Shown one piece after another: positions 1 to 9,038 of a stretch of DNA of 64,000 nucleotides (the first letter of the stretch is position 1; each line of letters starts with the position of its first letter). The position numbers and the translations under genes were made by a program. The DNA is from Alteraquisediminimonas sediminicola (GTDB lineage: Bacteria; Pseudomonadota; Alphaproteobacteria; Sphingomonadales; Sphingomonadaceae): assembly GCF_019740335.1 (NCBI RefSeq), contig NZ_JAHXZS010000005.1, positions 158,290 to 222,289 of the forward strand, in the 5' to 3' direction. The notes under the pieces are model-generated. The model was given only the letters and a program-made list of their open reading frames with translations, was not told the DNA's origin and did not search any database.

Positions 1-34
1 AGACGAGCGCGAGCGTATAAGCGAGCTTCCGCAT
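1..34 (-). CDS. Start of a secreted protein, truncated by the window edge
   Basis: Only eleven codons are visible, reading MRKLAYTLALV, which looks like the positively charged and early hydrophobic part of a signal peptide. The start is supported by an AAGGA ribosome-binding site six to seven bases upstream of the ATG. The rest of the gene lies left of the window, so its function cannot be told. Confidence 0.55.
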   Translation of the reverse strand, partial: MRKLAYTLALV

Positions 35-215
35 ATTATTTCCTTTCATCGCTATTCCTTTCGGAATACGAGATCATTTAAGGTATGCTTTATATTCTGG
101 CAAGTGAGCAACGTTGCGAACTGTTGCAATAATGTCCCACAATCAAGGAAATAAGCAGAGCATATGCAATGCGCCTGACTAGATATTGTTAATATATCCG
201 TAATGAAATTGTCAG

Positions 216-710
216 TTAAGATGCGATAAGACCATGCACCCGCAATGCCTCCAATATTTGGATCAGCTTTTCGCGTGCTTCAATATCGACAGTCCCGCCG
301 CCAATTGGATTATTAATGCTTGGTTGGCGTGCCGCGACTACCTGAACGCCCTCAATCGTAATTGATCGGGCTGCAATATCGCCGCCCAACCATATATCCC
401 CATCAAATCGCGCCCACCAGCCTTCATTCAAGACCCAGACAAACATGCCTGCCCGGGGTGCCATGAAACGCCACCCCCCTTCGGTCCATCCAGCCAATGC
501 GCCCGCATGGCCGATCCAACTCCCATTCGGCGCTGCACCGACAATCCAGCATTGCCCCGTCACCGGATTATCCGGCGGCGCATCCAATGCCATCGCCTCC
601 ACCGCTGGGCTAGTCAAAAAATCCAGCCTTGTCAGCGCCTCATTGAACGTCATCTCCTTTTGTGCCTGACCAGCATATAATAACGGCAGACTATAGCGAT
701 CTGTGTACAT
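216..710 (-). CDS. DUF2793 domain protein, last gene of the GTA cluster
   Basis: This 164-residue protein matches the DUF2793 family, which is found at the end of phage and GTA tail modules. The recognisable opening is the stretch SLPLLYAGQAQKEMTFNEAL near residues 7-26, followed by tryptophan- and glycine-rich beta-strand sequence typical of tail-tip or fibre proteins. The ATG is preceded by GGAG eight bases away. It lies 77 bases downstream of the host-specificity gene in the same direction, so it is probably the final gene of the GTA operon. A role in host-surface contact is inferred from position; the family itself has no defined activity. Confidence 0.8.
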   Translation of the reverse strand: MYTDRYSLPLLYAGQAQKEMTFNEALTRLDFLTSPAVEAMALDAPPDNPVTGQCWIVGAAPNGSWIGHAGALAGWTEGGWRFMAPRAGMFVWVLNEGWWARFDGDIWLGGDIAARSITIEGVQVVAARQPSINNPIGGGTVDIEAREKLIQILEALRVHGLIAS

Positions 711-787
711 TACTTACTCCACTCATTGCGCGGCAACCGGCCTTGCCTCGACCCGCCCCCATCAAAACCGGCGACAATTTGATGATA

Positions 788-2989
788 TCAGGCGGGGATG
801 ATCACCCGCCCCGGCTGGCCGGGACCAAAAACACCCACCTGCCGGACTATAATTTCAAACGTAGCGCCCTGCATCGTGCCATCCGCCTGACGCAACGCCG
901 CATCATAGATCCAACCCTGCACATCGGTCGTCACATTGCGCAGGACCAGTTCGCCGCGCATCACCTGAATCTGCCAAGCCTCAACGGCCTCGCTCATCGG
1001 CACATCAACCCCGTCCGTCCAGACAAAACCTGTCCGGTCGCGCCTGATCCACTGCACCGCAAGATCGCCGTCCGCCCGCTCTTCAGCCTCCAGCCGCACC
1101 GGCGCATGAGGCAGGACATTGCGCCCTCGAAACAACATATCCGCCGTCGCCGGGCCGGTCACATCGCCAATACCGCTCGCCAACAAGGCTACCGACGTAT
1201 TCAACGCCGCCCGCCCCGGTTCCACTGCTAACAAGCTATCGCGCTCGATCAGGACAAACCGCTCGCCAGCCCCATGCATCGCCATCGCCCATTCCGTTCC
1301 CAACCGCCCGCGCCACAGCCGCGACAGCCGAAATCGCCCATTGCCCAGCGGCTGCACCGCGCCGAATTGAATCAATTCATCCCCCACCAGCGCCAAATTG
1401 CGACCCGCCAGCAACGCATCGTCATCTGCCGCTTCCAGCCACATATCTTCATGCAGCATCGCGACATTGATCGTGTGAATCCGGTCCATCAACAACGCCG
1501 ATCCCGGTGCCAGCACCTGCTCCACAGATCCGATCAACGCAGGCGGCGCGGTCAGCCCGAGATCGGTCCAACTCACCTTATTATCCACACTCGCCGCCAA
1601 TACCGCCTGTCGCCACCCCGGCGACATCCCGGCCGTCGCCACCCAATATCGCGGCACATCCGGCGCGGCCTCATCGAACATCGGCATGTCGATCGGCACC
1701 AACACCGTTTCGCCATGCACAACATCCGGATTGGCAATGGCCTCGCCACTATCCGCCGCCGCATCGTCTATCGGTAGAGGCCGCCCCAGCGCCACCAATG
1801 TCAACTCAACCACCCCGCGCTCCACCGAACGCTCGACGATCCGCCATTCCCCCGCAAAATCCGGCAAAACCACGCGCTGACCCGGTCGCAAAAAAGCCCA
1901 GCGCCACGGCAGCTTCACCCGTGCGGTCATCCGGTCGCGCCACAGCCGCGCCAACATCGTCTCCGCAACTCTTTTCGCTTGGGCCGCAGGCAGTGCCGCG
2001 GGCAATTCCACCCGCTCGCTGCGCAGCGCCAACCCATGACGCGACGCCTGTTGCAAACCCGCCTGAAAATCCCGGCCCGGATCGTAAAAGGCGATCCCCA
2101 CCCCATCGGGCAGTGTCCCCGCCCCCGCCTGCTCCGTCGCGACCCGCATCGGGTCGCTGCGCGCTTCCAAAGCGCGCGCCCCGATATCATCGGTGGGAAT
2201 GGTCCAGACCGCCTCATCCTCCGCCATCAGACGCAGCCGCGCCCCATCATCCGCCAAGGTCGGCCCAAATGCTGCCACCAGCCCTTCCAACGCACCGCGC
2301 ACGCTATCGCCACTCGCGGCAAAACCGCTCACCACGCCGCCCGACACGCCCGCCACCGCCCCGCCGCTCAATGACTGTGCGATGGTCAGCAACGACACAT
2401 CGCCCGCATCCGCTTCAACTTCAAATGTCAAAGACGGAATGCGATTGCCAAAATCGGCCAATTGCAAATTCTCGAATACTGCCACCGCCAGCCCGCGAAA
2501 GGCCGGCGCATCCGCCCCTTTATAGGCCGCAATCAACGGATCGACGCGTTGCCCCTCATCCCCGCGCCACAGCCGAAAGGCCGACAGATCGGACTTCCAA
2601 TCCCCCGCCGCACCGCGCAACAATTTGCCATCCGCCCAGATGCGACGCACCGCCCGAATTGGCCGTGCTGACAGTGCCACCGCAAAACTGCTGGCATAGC
2701 TATAGGTCGTCACCTTGGGCTTGCCCTTGCCCCCGCCAGATCGCTGCCGCGTTTCCAGCAAATCCGTCGCCCAGATCACCGTCCCCGCCACCCGCAATCG
2801 CCCGAATATGCGGGGCAAGGGCGTGCCATAAGCCGAGGTCTGTACCGAAAGCTCGCCCAGCCTCGGCCCTTGCCGCCCCTTCGGCGCAAACACCGCCCGA
2901 TCAATCGACTGGCCGATCGCACCGCCAATCGCACCGCCAATCGGCCCGCCCACCAACGTCCCGACGACCGTCAGCACCAATGTCGCCAT
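788..2989 (-). CDS. GTA host-specificity / tail-tip protein (g15-like)
   Basis: This 733-residue protein is the tail-tip 'megatron' homologue. It opens with a glycine-rich hydrophobic segment (GTLVGGPIGGAIGGAIGQS, about residues 10-28), and beta-rich tail-protein domains fill the rest. The chosen ATG follows an AGGGGA ribosome-binding site and lies one base after the stop of the NlpC/P60 gene. An in-frame extension upstream would overlap that gene. The homologue in Rhodobacter capsulatus is about 1300 residues and carries an N-terminal TIM-barrel hydrolase-like domain. This protein is much shorter and seems to lack that domain, while a TIM-barrel-like domain is fused to the DUF2460 gene instead. 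Confidence 0.9.
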   Translation of the reverse strand: MATLVLTVVGTLVGGPIGGAIGGAIGQSIDRAVFAPKGRQGPRLGELSVQTSAYGTPLPRIFGRLRVAGTVIWATDLLETRQRSGGGKGKPKVTTYSYASSFAVALSARPIRAVRRIWADGKLLRGAAGDWKSDLSAFRLWRGDEGQRVDPLIAAYKGADAPAFRGLAVAVFENLQLADFGNRIPSLTFEVEADAGDVSLLTIAQSLSGGAVAGVSGGVVSGFAASGDSVRGALEGLVAAFGPTLADDGARLRLMAEDEAVWTIPTDDIGARALEARSDPMRVATEQAGAGTLPDGVGIAFYDPGRDFQAGLQQASRHGLALRSERVELPAALPAAQAKRVAETMLARLWRDRMTARVKLPWRWAFLRPGQRVVLPDFAGEWRIVERSVERGVVELTLVALGRPLPIDDAAADSGEAIANPDVVHGETVLVPIDMPMFDEAAPDVPRYWVATAGMSPGWRQAVLAASVDNKVSWTDLGLTAPPALIGSVEQVLAPGSALLMDRIHTINVAMLHEDMWLEAADDDALLAGRNLALVGDELIQFGAVQPLGNGRFRLSRLWRGRLGTEWAMAMHGAGERFVLIERDSLLAVEPGRAALNTSVALLASGIGDVTGPATADMLFRGRNVLPHAPVRLEAEERADGDLAVQWIRRDRTGFVWTDGVDVPMSEAVEAWQIQVMRGELVLRNVTTDVQGWIYDAALRQADGTMQGATFEIIVRQVGVFGPGQPGRVIIPA

Positions 2990-2990
2990 C

Positions 2991-3407
2991 TCAATTCCCC
3001 TGATAATGTGCGGCCCAGATCGACCGTATCGGCCAGGGCGACGGCCCGGGTCGCTCGACCACGCGCCGCGCATGCGCATCGGCATGGATAAGCCCCTCGC
3101 CCGTCCAAATCGCGAGATGCGACTGCATCACCCCCGTCGCGATCACCAACACCGCGCCCGGCGTCACCGCCTCGATCCGCCGCAGGCCAAAGGCCGCCAT
3201 TTCCCGCAATAATCGCGCTTCTTGATCGCCGCGCAGCCGATAATCCGCTGGCACCACCCCCGACACCCCGACACCACGCAGCGCCACCAGCACCAGACCG
3301 ATGCAATCCAGCCCCAGCGCCGGATCGCGCCCTTGTGGCCGAAACGGCACGCCAACATACGCCCGCGCCGCCTGCACCAGCGGCACGTCCTCCCCCATAT
3401 CTTGCAT
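2991..3407 (-). CDS. GTA NlpC/P60 family cell-wall peptidase (g14)
   Basis: This 138-residue protein is the tail-associated peptidoglycan peptidase that helps the particle cross the recipient wall. The catalytic cysteine sits in GLDCIG (about residue 35). The histidine sits in SHLAIW and a further polar histidine in LIHADA, matching the Cys-His triad layout of NlpC/P60 enzymes. The length is normal for the GTA form. The start codon follows the DUF2163 stop by a few bases, and the stop is one base before the tail-tip gene, so translation is probably coupled. Confidence 0.92.
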   Translation of the reverse strand: MQDMGEDVPLVQAARAYVGVPFRPQGRDPALGLDCIGLVLVALRGVGVSGVVPADYRLRGDQEARLLREMAAFGLRRIEAVTPGAVLVIATGVMQSHLAIWTGEGLIHADAHARRVVERPGPSPWPIRSIWAAHYQGN

Positions 3408-3410
3408 GGC

Positions 3411-4223
3411 TCAGGCCCCCGGATAACGCGTCAGCAGGTCATTCCCCGGCAAATGCGGCTCACCCCGAAAATTGGCGACATTGCCATAGGTAAATCGACA
3501 GGTGACGAGACGCTTGTCGCACCCCGCCATCAATTCCAGCCGCGCCCCCGCCACCACCGCAAAAGGCGGCGGCTCCCGCAGGGTAATCTGCCCCCCATTC
3601 GCCGCCAGCACCGCGCTTTCAAGCCCGGCATTCGCGCCACTCATCCACCGCACCCGGCCATAGGCCAATGGCTTGGACGGCACCGCCGTCACCGTGAACG
3701 CATCGGCTGCCGCCACAGCCGATACCTGCGCCAACACCGTCAAGCCCGCCGGGTCCACCCCGCACCGCCGGTCGCCCAGCGCCGCGCGACATTCGGGCGA
3801 GGTCAGCTCCACCACAGGCCGCTCCAATATCGATGTCGGCCCTCGCAACTCCGCCGTAAAGCTGCCATGCTTGATCGCCACCTCGCCCAATTCGCCCCGC
3901 GCCATCACCAGCGCCTCGCCCTCAGGGTCACTCCAATCAATCGCAAACAGCAATAATTGCGCCCCGTCCCAACGCCCCGCGATCAAATCATCCTCACGCA
4001 CCGCATCGCTGGATAGCGCACCCGTCACCTCCATCGTATCGACGCCCATCCCGCTTTTCTGATGGATCGCGCTCGGCACGATCCCCGGCGTCGCCCGATA
4101 GGTCAGGCCATCCCGCCACAGATCGCGGTCATGCGAGGTCAGCCCGATCGCCACGCCATCGCGCCGCTGCAATCGCCAGCACAAAGCGACCGTCATCACC
4201 TCCGGTTGCAGCCAGTCCGGCAT
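3411..4223 (-). CDS. GTA baseplate hub protein, DUF2163 family (g13)
   Basis: This 270-residue protein has the DUF2163 domain followed by the conserved C-terminal region of phage hub proteins. Four cysteines are visible in the second half: SPECRAAL, DRRCGVD, GCDKRL and VTCRF. In the R. capsulatus GTA hub and in phage lambda L protein, equivalent cysteines hold an iron-sulphur cluster, so a cluster is likely here. It starts three bases after the stop of the DUF2460 gene and is followed within four bases by the peptidase gene. It should sit between the tail tube end and the tail-tip protein. Confidence 0.92.
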   Translation of the reverse strand: MPDWLQPEVMTVALCWRLQRRDGVAIGLTSHDRDLWRDGLTYRATPGIVPSAIHQKSGMGVDTMEVTGALSSDAVREDDLIAGRWDGAQLLLFAIDWSDPEGEALVMARGELGEVAIKHGSFTAELRGPTSILERPVVELTSPECRAALGDRRCGVDPAGLTVLAQVSAVAAADAFTVTAVPSKPLAYGRVRWMSGANAGLESAVLAANGGQITLREPPPFAVVAGARLELMAGCDKRLVTCRFTYGNVANFRGEPHLPGNDLLTRYPGA

Positions 4224-4226
4224 GGC

Positions 4227-6545
4227 TCAACCCTCCCGAACTTCGACCATCGGCACGCTCGCCGCCTCGCCCGCGCGAAAAGTCGCCCGGCTCACCTCCA
4301 AGCGATCCTCGGCAAAGCGCACCGGCACCTCAAACAAAAATCCTGCCGTAATCGGCACGCCTGCTGCCGGGGCAATATCAAAGCTCACCACCCCCTTTGG
4401 CCTTAAGGTCCAGCCGTCCAAAATCTCGACCCCGGCCAGTGCAATCCGCACCGATCCGGTCAAAGGTCGGGTAATCCGGCGATGCTGATAATCGGGCGCG
4501 ATGCCGTAATTCTTGACTAGGTCGAACGCGGTCGTCTTGCCATCGCCAATCCCGATCTGCTGATCGAGCACACCGGGCGCATCCGTCATATGATTGCTGC
4601 TGAAATCGAACGGGTCGCGAAAACGAAACCCCCGCGCCGCGCCATGACGCGCCCGAATAAACGTGATCAGCGTCTCGATATCCGCTTCGGACCGCAACCC
4701 CGGCCCGGCATCGATCTGCAACCGCGCATCCGCCCATTCGGCATTGCGCTGCTCCGCGCCCGATGCCGTCGTCACAATCGCCGTCGAAAATTGCGGCGCA
4801 ATGGTCGCCTCACGACCCAAAGCCAATGGGAACGCCACATCGTCAAATGCCTGCATGCGCCCGTCCTCCTCATCAAAATGGAAATAGCCATCGCGCATCA
4901 CCTGCGGCAGCGCCCAAATAAAGGTCTCGGCCACCCCGCGCGCCCGGCCCGCCTCGGCGGCTGCATCAATCTGCGCCCATTGCGCCTTGTCGGCAGGCAA
5001 CAGGACAAAACCCGCAAAATAATGCTGCGCCGACACCGGATAGCCCAGCCGCTTGCCCGCCACCGCCGTGCCGCGCGCGGTCAACCCGGCATTATTGGCC
5101 GTGACCCAATCATAATCCTCAAATTGCAACACATCGAACGCGGGGCGCGCCCATCCCAAAGGCACATTCGCCCGCTTCAATGCCGGCGCCGCCTCATCCA
5201 ACACCGTCGGCAAATAAACGAGGATCAACAACACCGCATCGGGATGATCCAGCCGCACCGCCGCCGTCAGCGCCGCCGTCGATGCCGCCAGCACCGCCCC
5301 GGCTTTGTCCAGCAACGCCGTCTGCGCCGCCGTCATCGCGCCGCGCACATCCGCAATCGCCACCGGATTACCGCCAAATACCGCCTTGGCCGCCTCATCA
5401 TACAGATGCACCCGGCCATCATTGGTCGTCCACCACCAGGGCTCGCCGACCTGAAACTGCACCCGCAGACCCGCCCCGCCCGCAATCGCGCAAAAGGCGC
5501 GGGCCACCGCCTGCAAATATCCCATCGCCCCTTGATGCGCGGGCGATAATAACGTGGACGGTGGCACCCATCCGGTCTGCGCCGCAACACCATTCAGGTC
5601 GCGCTGCTTCCAATCGTTCCAGCAATGGGCATCGAACAATTCATAGGAAAGGGACCAGATCACCTCATATCCCTGTGTCCGCGCCCGCGCCGCAAAATCG
5701 TGATGCCATGCGCTGCACGGCGCATTCAACACCCCGCCCGACAGGCTCACATAATGTCCGCCCGATGCGGGTTCGAGCCGAAAATAATGGCTCATCCCGA
5801 CATAATGATTGATCGTTCCGCGATACCCAAGCTGCCGTATGTTCCGCAGCATCCGCTCCGGCGTCAGATTATAGCTATCGTCATATCCAGTCGCGATCCG
5901 CAGTCCATGCTCCGGCGCGATCATATCGCCCAGCGCCAGCATCGACCCCGGCCCATCGCACCGAATGCCGCTCATCTCGGCCCAGCCTTCCACCGCCCCC
6001 GGCAGGCTCGCGCCGCCCGCATCATATCCCGGCGGCACCAGCGAAATAAACATCCGGTCAATATCCCCGGCCCATACCGGCACGGCCTCGCGCGGCAATA
6101 AAAACCCGCCCGCCATCGCATCGAAATCCAGCGACACCACCGCATCGGTCGCAGACCCCTTAGCGTAATTCCACAGCCGCACATACCAGCTACGCGGCGT
6201 GCCATTCTGGTCGCGCCCCTCAATCGTCAACACCGGACCATTCAATTGATTGAGCGGAATAATCCCGCCCGACCGCCACCGAAACTGGAGCTTGCATCCG
6301 CGAAAATCGCGGTTGGTGGCATAAGCCAACAACGGATGGTCATAATGATCGACCGCATCCCAAATCAGTCCGGCCAGATCATTCGCCTTGTAAAACACCA
6401 CATCGACCCGCAACGCATCAAAACCGTTGGTCGTGACCGAGGCCATCATCGGTCGTGGAAAATTCACCGTCCAGAAACGCGGATCAAACCGCTTCAACCA
6501 GCCCTGCGCCAAGGCATCACCAGCTCTTGCCAGCCAATATCCCAT
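4227..6545 (-). CDS. GTA distal tail protein: TIM-barrel-like region fused to DUF2460 (g12)
   Basis: This 772-residue protein is a fusion. Residues about 569-772 are a full DUF2460 distal-tail domain, beginning at DVAFPLALGREATI and including GFRFRDPFDF and the closing strand VPVRFAEDRLEV. Residues 1-560 resemble the phage 'non-contractile tail sheath' proteins: a beta-rich N-terminal region of roughly 210 residues, then a TIM-barrel-like part. The R. capsulatus counterpart is only about 210 residues and has the DUF2460 part alone. The ATG follows a GGGGAAG ribosome-binding site. The barrel may bind or cut cell-surface glycans; no catalytic pair is proven. Confidence 0.85.
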   Translation of the reverse strand: MGYWLARAGDALAQGWLKRFDPRFWTVNFPRPMMASVTTNGFDALRVDVVFYKANDLAGLIWDAVDHYDHPLLAYATNRDFRGCKLQFRWRSGGIIPLNQLNGPVLTIEGRDQNGTPRSWYVRLWNYAKGSATDAVVSLDFDAMAGGFLLPREAVPVWAGDIDRMFISLVPPGYDAGGASLPGAVEGWAEMSGIRCDGPGSMLALGDMIAPEHGLRIATGYDDSYNLTPERMLRNIRQLGYRGTINHYVGMSHYFRLEPASGGHYVSLSGGVLNAPCSAWHHDFAARARTQGYEVIWSLSYELFDAHCWNDWKQRDLNGVAAQTGWVPPSTLLSPAHQGAMGYLQAVARAFCAIAGGAGLRVQFQVGEPWWWTTNDGRVHLYDEAAKAVFGGNPVAIADVRGAMTAAQTALLDKAGAVLAASTAALTAAVRLDHPDAVLLILVYLPTVLDEAAPALKRANVPLGWARPAFDVLQFEDYDWVTANNAGLTARGTAVAGKRLGYPVSAQHYFAGFVLLPADKAQWAQIDAAAEAGRARGVAETFIWALPQVMRDGYFHFDEEDGRMQAFDDVAFPLALGREATIAPQFSTAIVTTASGAEQRNAEWADARLQIDAGPGLRSEADIETLITFIRARHGAARGFRFRDPFDFSSNHMTDAPGVLDQQIGIGDGKTTAFDLVKNYGIAPDYQHRRITRPLTGSVRIALAGVEILDGWTLRPKGVVSFDIAPAAGVPITAGFLFEVPVRFAEDRLEVSRATFRAGEAASVPMVEVREG

Positions 6546-6603
6546 GCCGCTTCCCCTTTATTACTCAACGATCAACACGCATCCGACAATTCAGGCCGCC
6601 AGC

Positions 6604-7179
6604 TTAGCCCGCCCGCTCCATCGCCCCGCGCACCGCACGCGCCACCTGCTTGGATGATCGCGCCAGCATATCGGGCGCGCTGCCTGCGGGCGCATTGATG
6701 CTGATCGCGACCCGCACCTCGCGCCCGCCACCGCCACCACCCCCACCCGCCGCCGCAATCCGCCCCTCCGCGCCGGGCGTGAACCATTCCGGCCCATTTT
6801 CACCGACACGATAGGCCCGCCCGGCCGATACCGGCCCGCCGGTCGCCCGCCCCGGCGCACCCAATAGGCCGCCGAGCAACTTGACCCCCGCGCCGACCAG
6901 TCCGCCACCCGCACCGCCGCCAATCCCACCAATTCCGCTCGAAATCGCGCTGGCAGCAATCTCCGCCAACACCGACAGCGCGACCCGCTTCATATCCTCA
7001 AAGCCGAATTTCCCGGTCCGAACCGCGCGCAACAACGCGCCCTCGATCATCCGCCCCGCCTTTTCGGCACCATCGACCAACGGCCCGCCCATCTGGCCGC
7101 GCAACACATCCACATCCTTGCCAAATGCGCCGGTATCGGCCCGCACCTGCACCAATAATCGGTCAATCACCTCATCCAT
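6604..7179 (-). CDS. GTA tail tape measure protein (g11)
   Basis: This 191-residue protein has the layout of a minimal tape measure: an N-terminal helical part, a glycine-rich hydrophobic middle (about residues 80-115), and a conserved C-terminal segment with GGPVSAGRAYRVGENGPEWF. It overlaps the upstream chaperone gene by eight bases. Its length matches GTA tape measures and predicts a short tail. It scaffolds tail tube assembly and is then expected to pass into the recipient envelope. Confidence 0.9.
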   Translation of the reverse strand: MDEVIDRLLVQVRADTGAFGKDVDVLRGQMGGPLVDGAEKAGRMIEGALLRAVRTGKFGFEDMKRVALSVLAEIAASAISSGIGGIGGGAGGGLVGAGVKLLGGLLGAPGRATGGPVSAGRAYRVGENGPEWFTPGAEGRIAAAGGGGGGGGREVRVAISINAPAGSAPDMLARSSKQVARAVRGAMERAG

Positions 7180-7375
7180 CCGGAAACCTTTCCATCAGCG
7201 CACGCAACGCCCCGGCATCGACCGGCATGGCCGCATCCAGCCTCATCTCGCCCGCAAAAGCCGCGATCACATCGCCCAATTCCTGCGGCGTCGCCCGCCA
7301 GAACTCCTCGGGCCGCCAGCCGCACAGCACCGCCGCCAGCCCGCACAGCCGCCGCGCCTGCGCCGCGAACATCAT
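7172..7375 (-). CDS. GTA tail assembly chaperone (g10.1)
   Basis: This 67-residue protein contains GWRPEEFWRATPQEL (about residues 19-33), the signature of the small GTA chaperone that follows g10 (rcc01693 family). It overlaps both neighbours by a few bases. With g10 it probably plays the part of the lambda G/GT pair, coating the tape measure during assembly. Confidence 0.88.
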   Translation of the reverse strand: MMFAAQARRLCGLAAVLCGWRPEEFWRATPQELGDVIAAFAGEMRLDAAMPVDAGALRALMERFPDG

Positions 7376-7683
7376 CGCCCCTGTAGAATCTGGCCCAGCA
7401 ACACCCGCAACACCGGGGTCACGCCCGCCAGCCCCTGCGCCATCACCAATTCGCCCAATCGCTCGCGCTGCAACCCTTCAGGTCGATCCGTCACACAATG
7501 CCAGAACAAGGTGACAAGCTCGCTTATCCCCAACCGGCCAGATGCCGCGCGCTCGACCAGTTCAAACAACGGCCCCAATTCCTCCTCCGCCGCGACCAAC
7601 GCCTGAAAACTGGGCCGTAGCACCAATTCCATTCCGCCCGCCCGCAGCAACGCCTCGCCCCGCGCCGGGTTCGCCGCACTCAT
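7372..7683 (-). CDS. GTA gp10-like tail protein
   Basis: This 103-residue protein matches the GTA gp10 family, with the conserved stretch LRPSFQALVAAEEELGPLFE near residues 22-41 and LVTLFWHCV further on. It starts inside the stop of the tail tube gene by ATGA overlap and ends by ATGA overlap with the chaperone gene, so the three are translationally coupled. In R. capsulatus this product is required for tail assembly; its position just before the tape measure suggests a chaperone-like role. Confidence 0.9.
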   Translation of the reverse strand: MSAANPARGEALLRAGGMELVLRPSFQALVAAEEELGPLFELVERAASGRLGISELVTLFWHCVTDRPEGLQRERLGELVMAQGLAGVTPVLRVLLGQILQGR

Positions 7684-8087
7684 GAATTCGTCACCGGACC
7701 AGAGGATTCCAGTGCCAAAGTGTAATTGCGCTCGCCATTGAAATCCCCGGCATATTCGAGCCGGGTCAACAAAAACCGCCCCTGCAACTGCTCGCCGCCT
7801 TCAAAGCTCAACCGATACTCATCGACCTCGCCACTCAACGCATTGGCCTTCAACCGCGTCTCCGCCGCCGATCCGGTAAATATCCCGCTCGCCGCGACCG
7901 ACACGGACCTGACCCCCGCGCCCGACAATAATTCGCGCCACCCGCCCGAATCCTTGTTGGTAATCACCACCGGATCGCCATTGATCGTCAATTGCGTCGT
8001 CTTCAGCCCCGCCACCGTCGTAAATACCGGCACCTGCGCGCCATTGCCGATCTTCAACAGAAAGGCACTTCCCTTCTCCGCCGCCAT
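7680..8087 (-). CDS. GTA major tail tube protein (g9)
   Basis: This 135-residue protein begins MAAEKGSAFLLKIG and contains GLKTTQLTINGDPV and the paired beta strands typical of phage major tail proteins (TP901-1 / gp9 family). An in-frame extension upstream exists but would run through the DUF3168 gene, so the ATG at 8087, just after that gene's stop, is preferred. It should form the hexameric rings of the tail tube. Confidence 0.92.
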   Translation of the reverse strand: MAAEKGSAFLLKIGNGAQVPVFTTVAGLKTTQLTINGDPVVITNKDSGGWRELLSGAGVRSVSVAASGIFTGSAAETRLKANALSGEVDEYRLSFEGGEQLQGRFLLTRLEYAGDFNGERNYTLALESSGPVTNS

Positions 8088-8098
8088 CTCAATCCCCC

Positions 8099-8497
8099 TT
8101 ATTCTGCCAAAATCCGCGCGCGATATTCGATCATGCCCAGCCACGGCCCATCGGCATCCCGCACGATCCGCGACCGCAAAAACACAAGGCTCACCACCCG
8201 CATCGCCCCTGCGGCCAAATCCACGCCCAACATCGCCTTTTCCGCCTGCGCCATCAGGCCATGCAACGCGCTCGCCGCCGCGCCATCGCTCCACAGGCTG
8301 ATCGTCACCCGCACCTCGCGCCCCTGCCCGGTCTTGTGGCTCCAATCCGTCACCGGCCCGCAATCGACCCCGGCCCAAGGCAACACCGCCCGTACCGGCA
8401 ACCCGTCAAACACGCCCGATACCGCCGCCATCAACACCGGGTCCGCCACCAGTGCGGCCACCACCGCCTGCTGCACCGCCATCGCCTCGGCACTCAT
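8099..8497 (-). CDS. GTA tail terminator, DUF3168 family (g8)
   Basis: This 132-residue protein is a DUF3168 member: the opening helix AEAMAVQQAVVAALVADPVL is followed by WSHKTGQGREVRVTISLWSD, the core of the family. It begins by ATGA overlap with the small gene upstream. The family caps the head-proximal end of the tail tube. Confidence 0.92.
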   Translation of the reverse strand: MSAEAMAVQQAVVAALVADPVLMAAVSGVFDGLPVRAVLPWAGVDCGPVTDWSHKTGQGREVRVTISLWSDGAAASALHGLMAQAEKAMLGVDLAAGAMRVVSLVFLRSRIVRDADGPWLGMIEYRARILAE

Positions 8498-8709
8498 CCG
8501 TCAACCCTCCCGAAATCCCGCAGCCGCGCATCAAAGGCCATGCGCCGCAATAGCCCCCGGCCAATCAGCACCAATTCCCCCGCCGCGCCCGCCTCGGCCC
8601 GCACATCGCCGGGCAAACGCGCCGCCGCCGTCTCCACCAATTGCGCGATCACTGCCGCCACGCGCACCGCCGCCAAGGCCTCGGCCCGCGCCACCGCCCG
8701 CGCCCTCAT
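8494..8709 (-). CDS. Small helical protein of the GTA head-tail joint
   Basis: This 71-residue alanine- and arginine-rich protein sits exactly between the head-closure gene and the DUF3168 gene, with four-base ATGA overlaps on both sides. Those overlaps are the best evidence that it is real and that MRARAVARAEAL is the true start. The R. capsulatus cluster has no gene at this position as far as I recall. Position suggests a connector or tail-completion role, perhaps a shortened HK97 gp10-like protein, but I see no decisive motif. Confidence 0.7.
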   Translation of the reverse strand: MRARAVARAEALAAVRVAAVIAQLVETAAARLPGDVRAEAGAAGELVLIGRGLLRRMAFDARLRDFGRVDG

Positions 8710-9038
8710 GCCGCCAATTCCATCACCAGCATCATCCGATCCGGCCACACCGGGTCCGTCAAAATGGAGATCAGGCGATAGCTCGTCCCCGCCCAGACGA
8801 CCCGACAATCAAGATCAATGTCCCCGCGCGTCCGGATCGTGACCAAATATCGCGGCCAAGATGTCACCCGCACGCCCGATACCGGCGCGGCGGGCCGCTC
8901 GGCCTCAATCGCGGCCCAACAACACGCCACCGTCACCCATTCGCCCACCGCCCCGCCCAACGCATCCCGCGCCGGGTCGCGCCGCTCAAATGCCACGCGA
9001 TGCCGCATCCGCCCGGCCAGCTCGCCGCCGGTCTTCAC
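8706..9038 (-). CDS. GTA head closure / stopper protein (g7)
   Basis: This roughly 110-residue protein belongs to the phage head-tail adaptor family (SPP1 gp16-like), shown by MRHRVAFERR followed by the small beta-barrel sequence ending YRLISILTDPVWPDRMMLVMEL. I place the start at a GTG that overlaps the g6 stop as GTGA, as in other gene pairs of the cluster. A GTG at 9065 and an ATG at 9008 are alternatives. The protein should close the portal after DNA packaging. Confidence 0.85.
   Translation of the reverse strand: MKTGGELAGRMRHRVAFERRDPARDALGGAVGEWVTVACCWAAIEAERPAAPVSGVRVTSWPRYLVTIRTRGDIDLDCRVVWAGTSYRLISILTDPVWPDRMMLVMELAA

Noticed and set aside
662..3003. Long plus-strand reading frames opposite the GTA tail genes, including one of 498 codons
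   Set aside because: They are antisense to well-matched tail genes, have proline/arginine/histidine-rich low-complexity content and no ribosome-binding sites.
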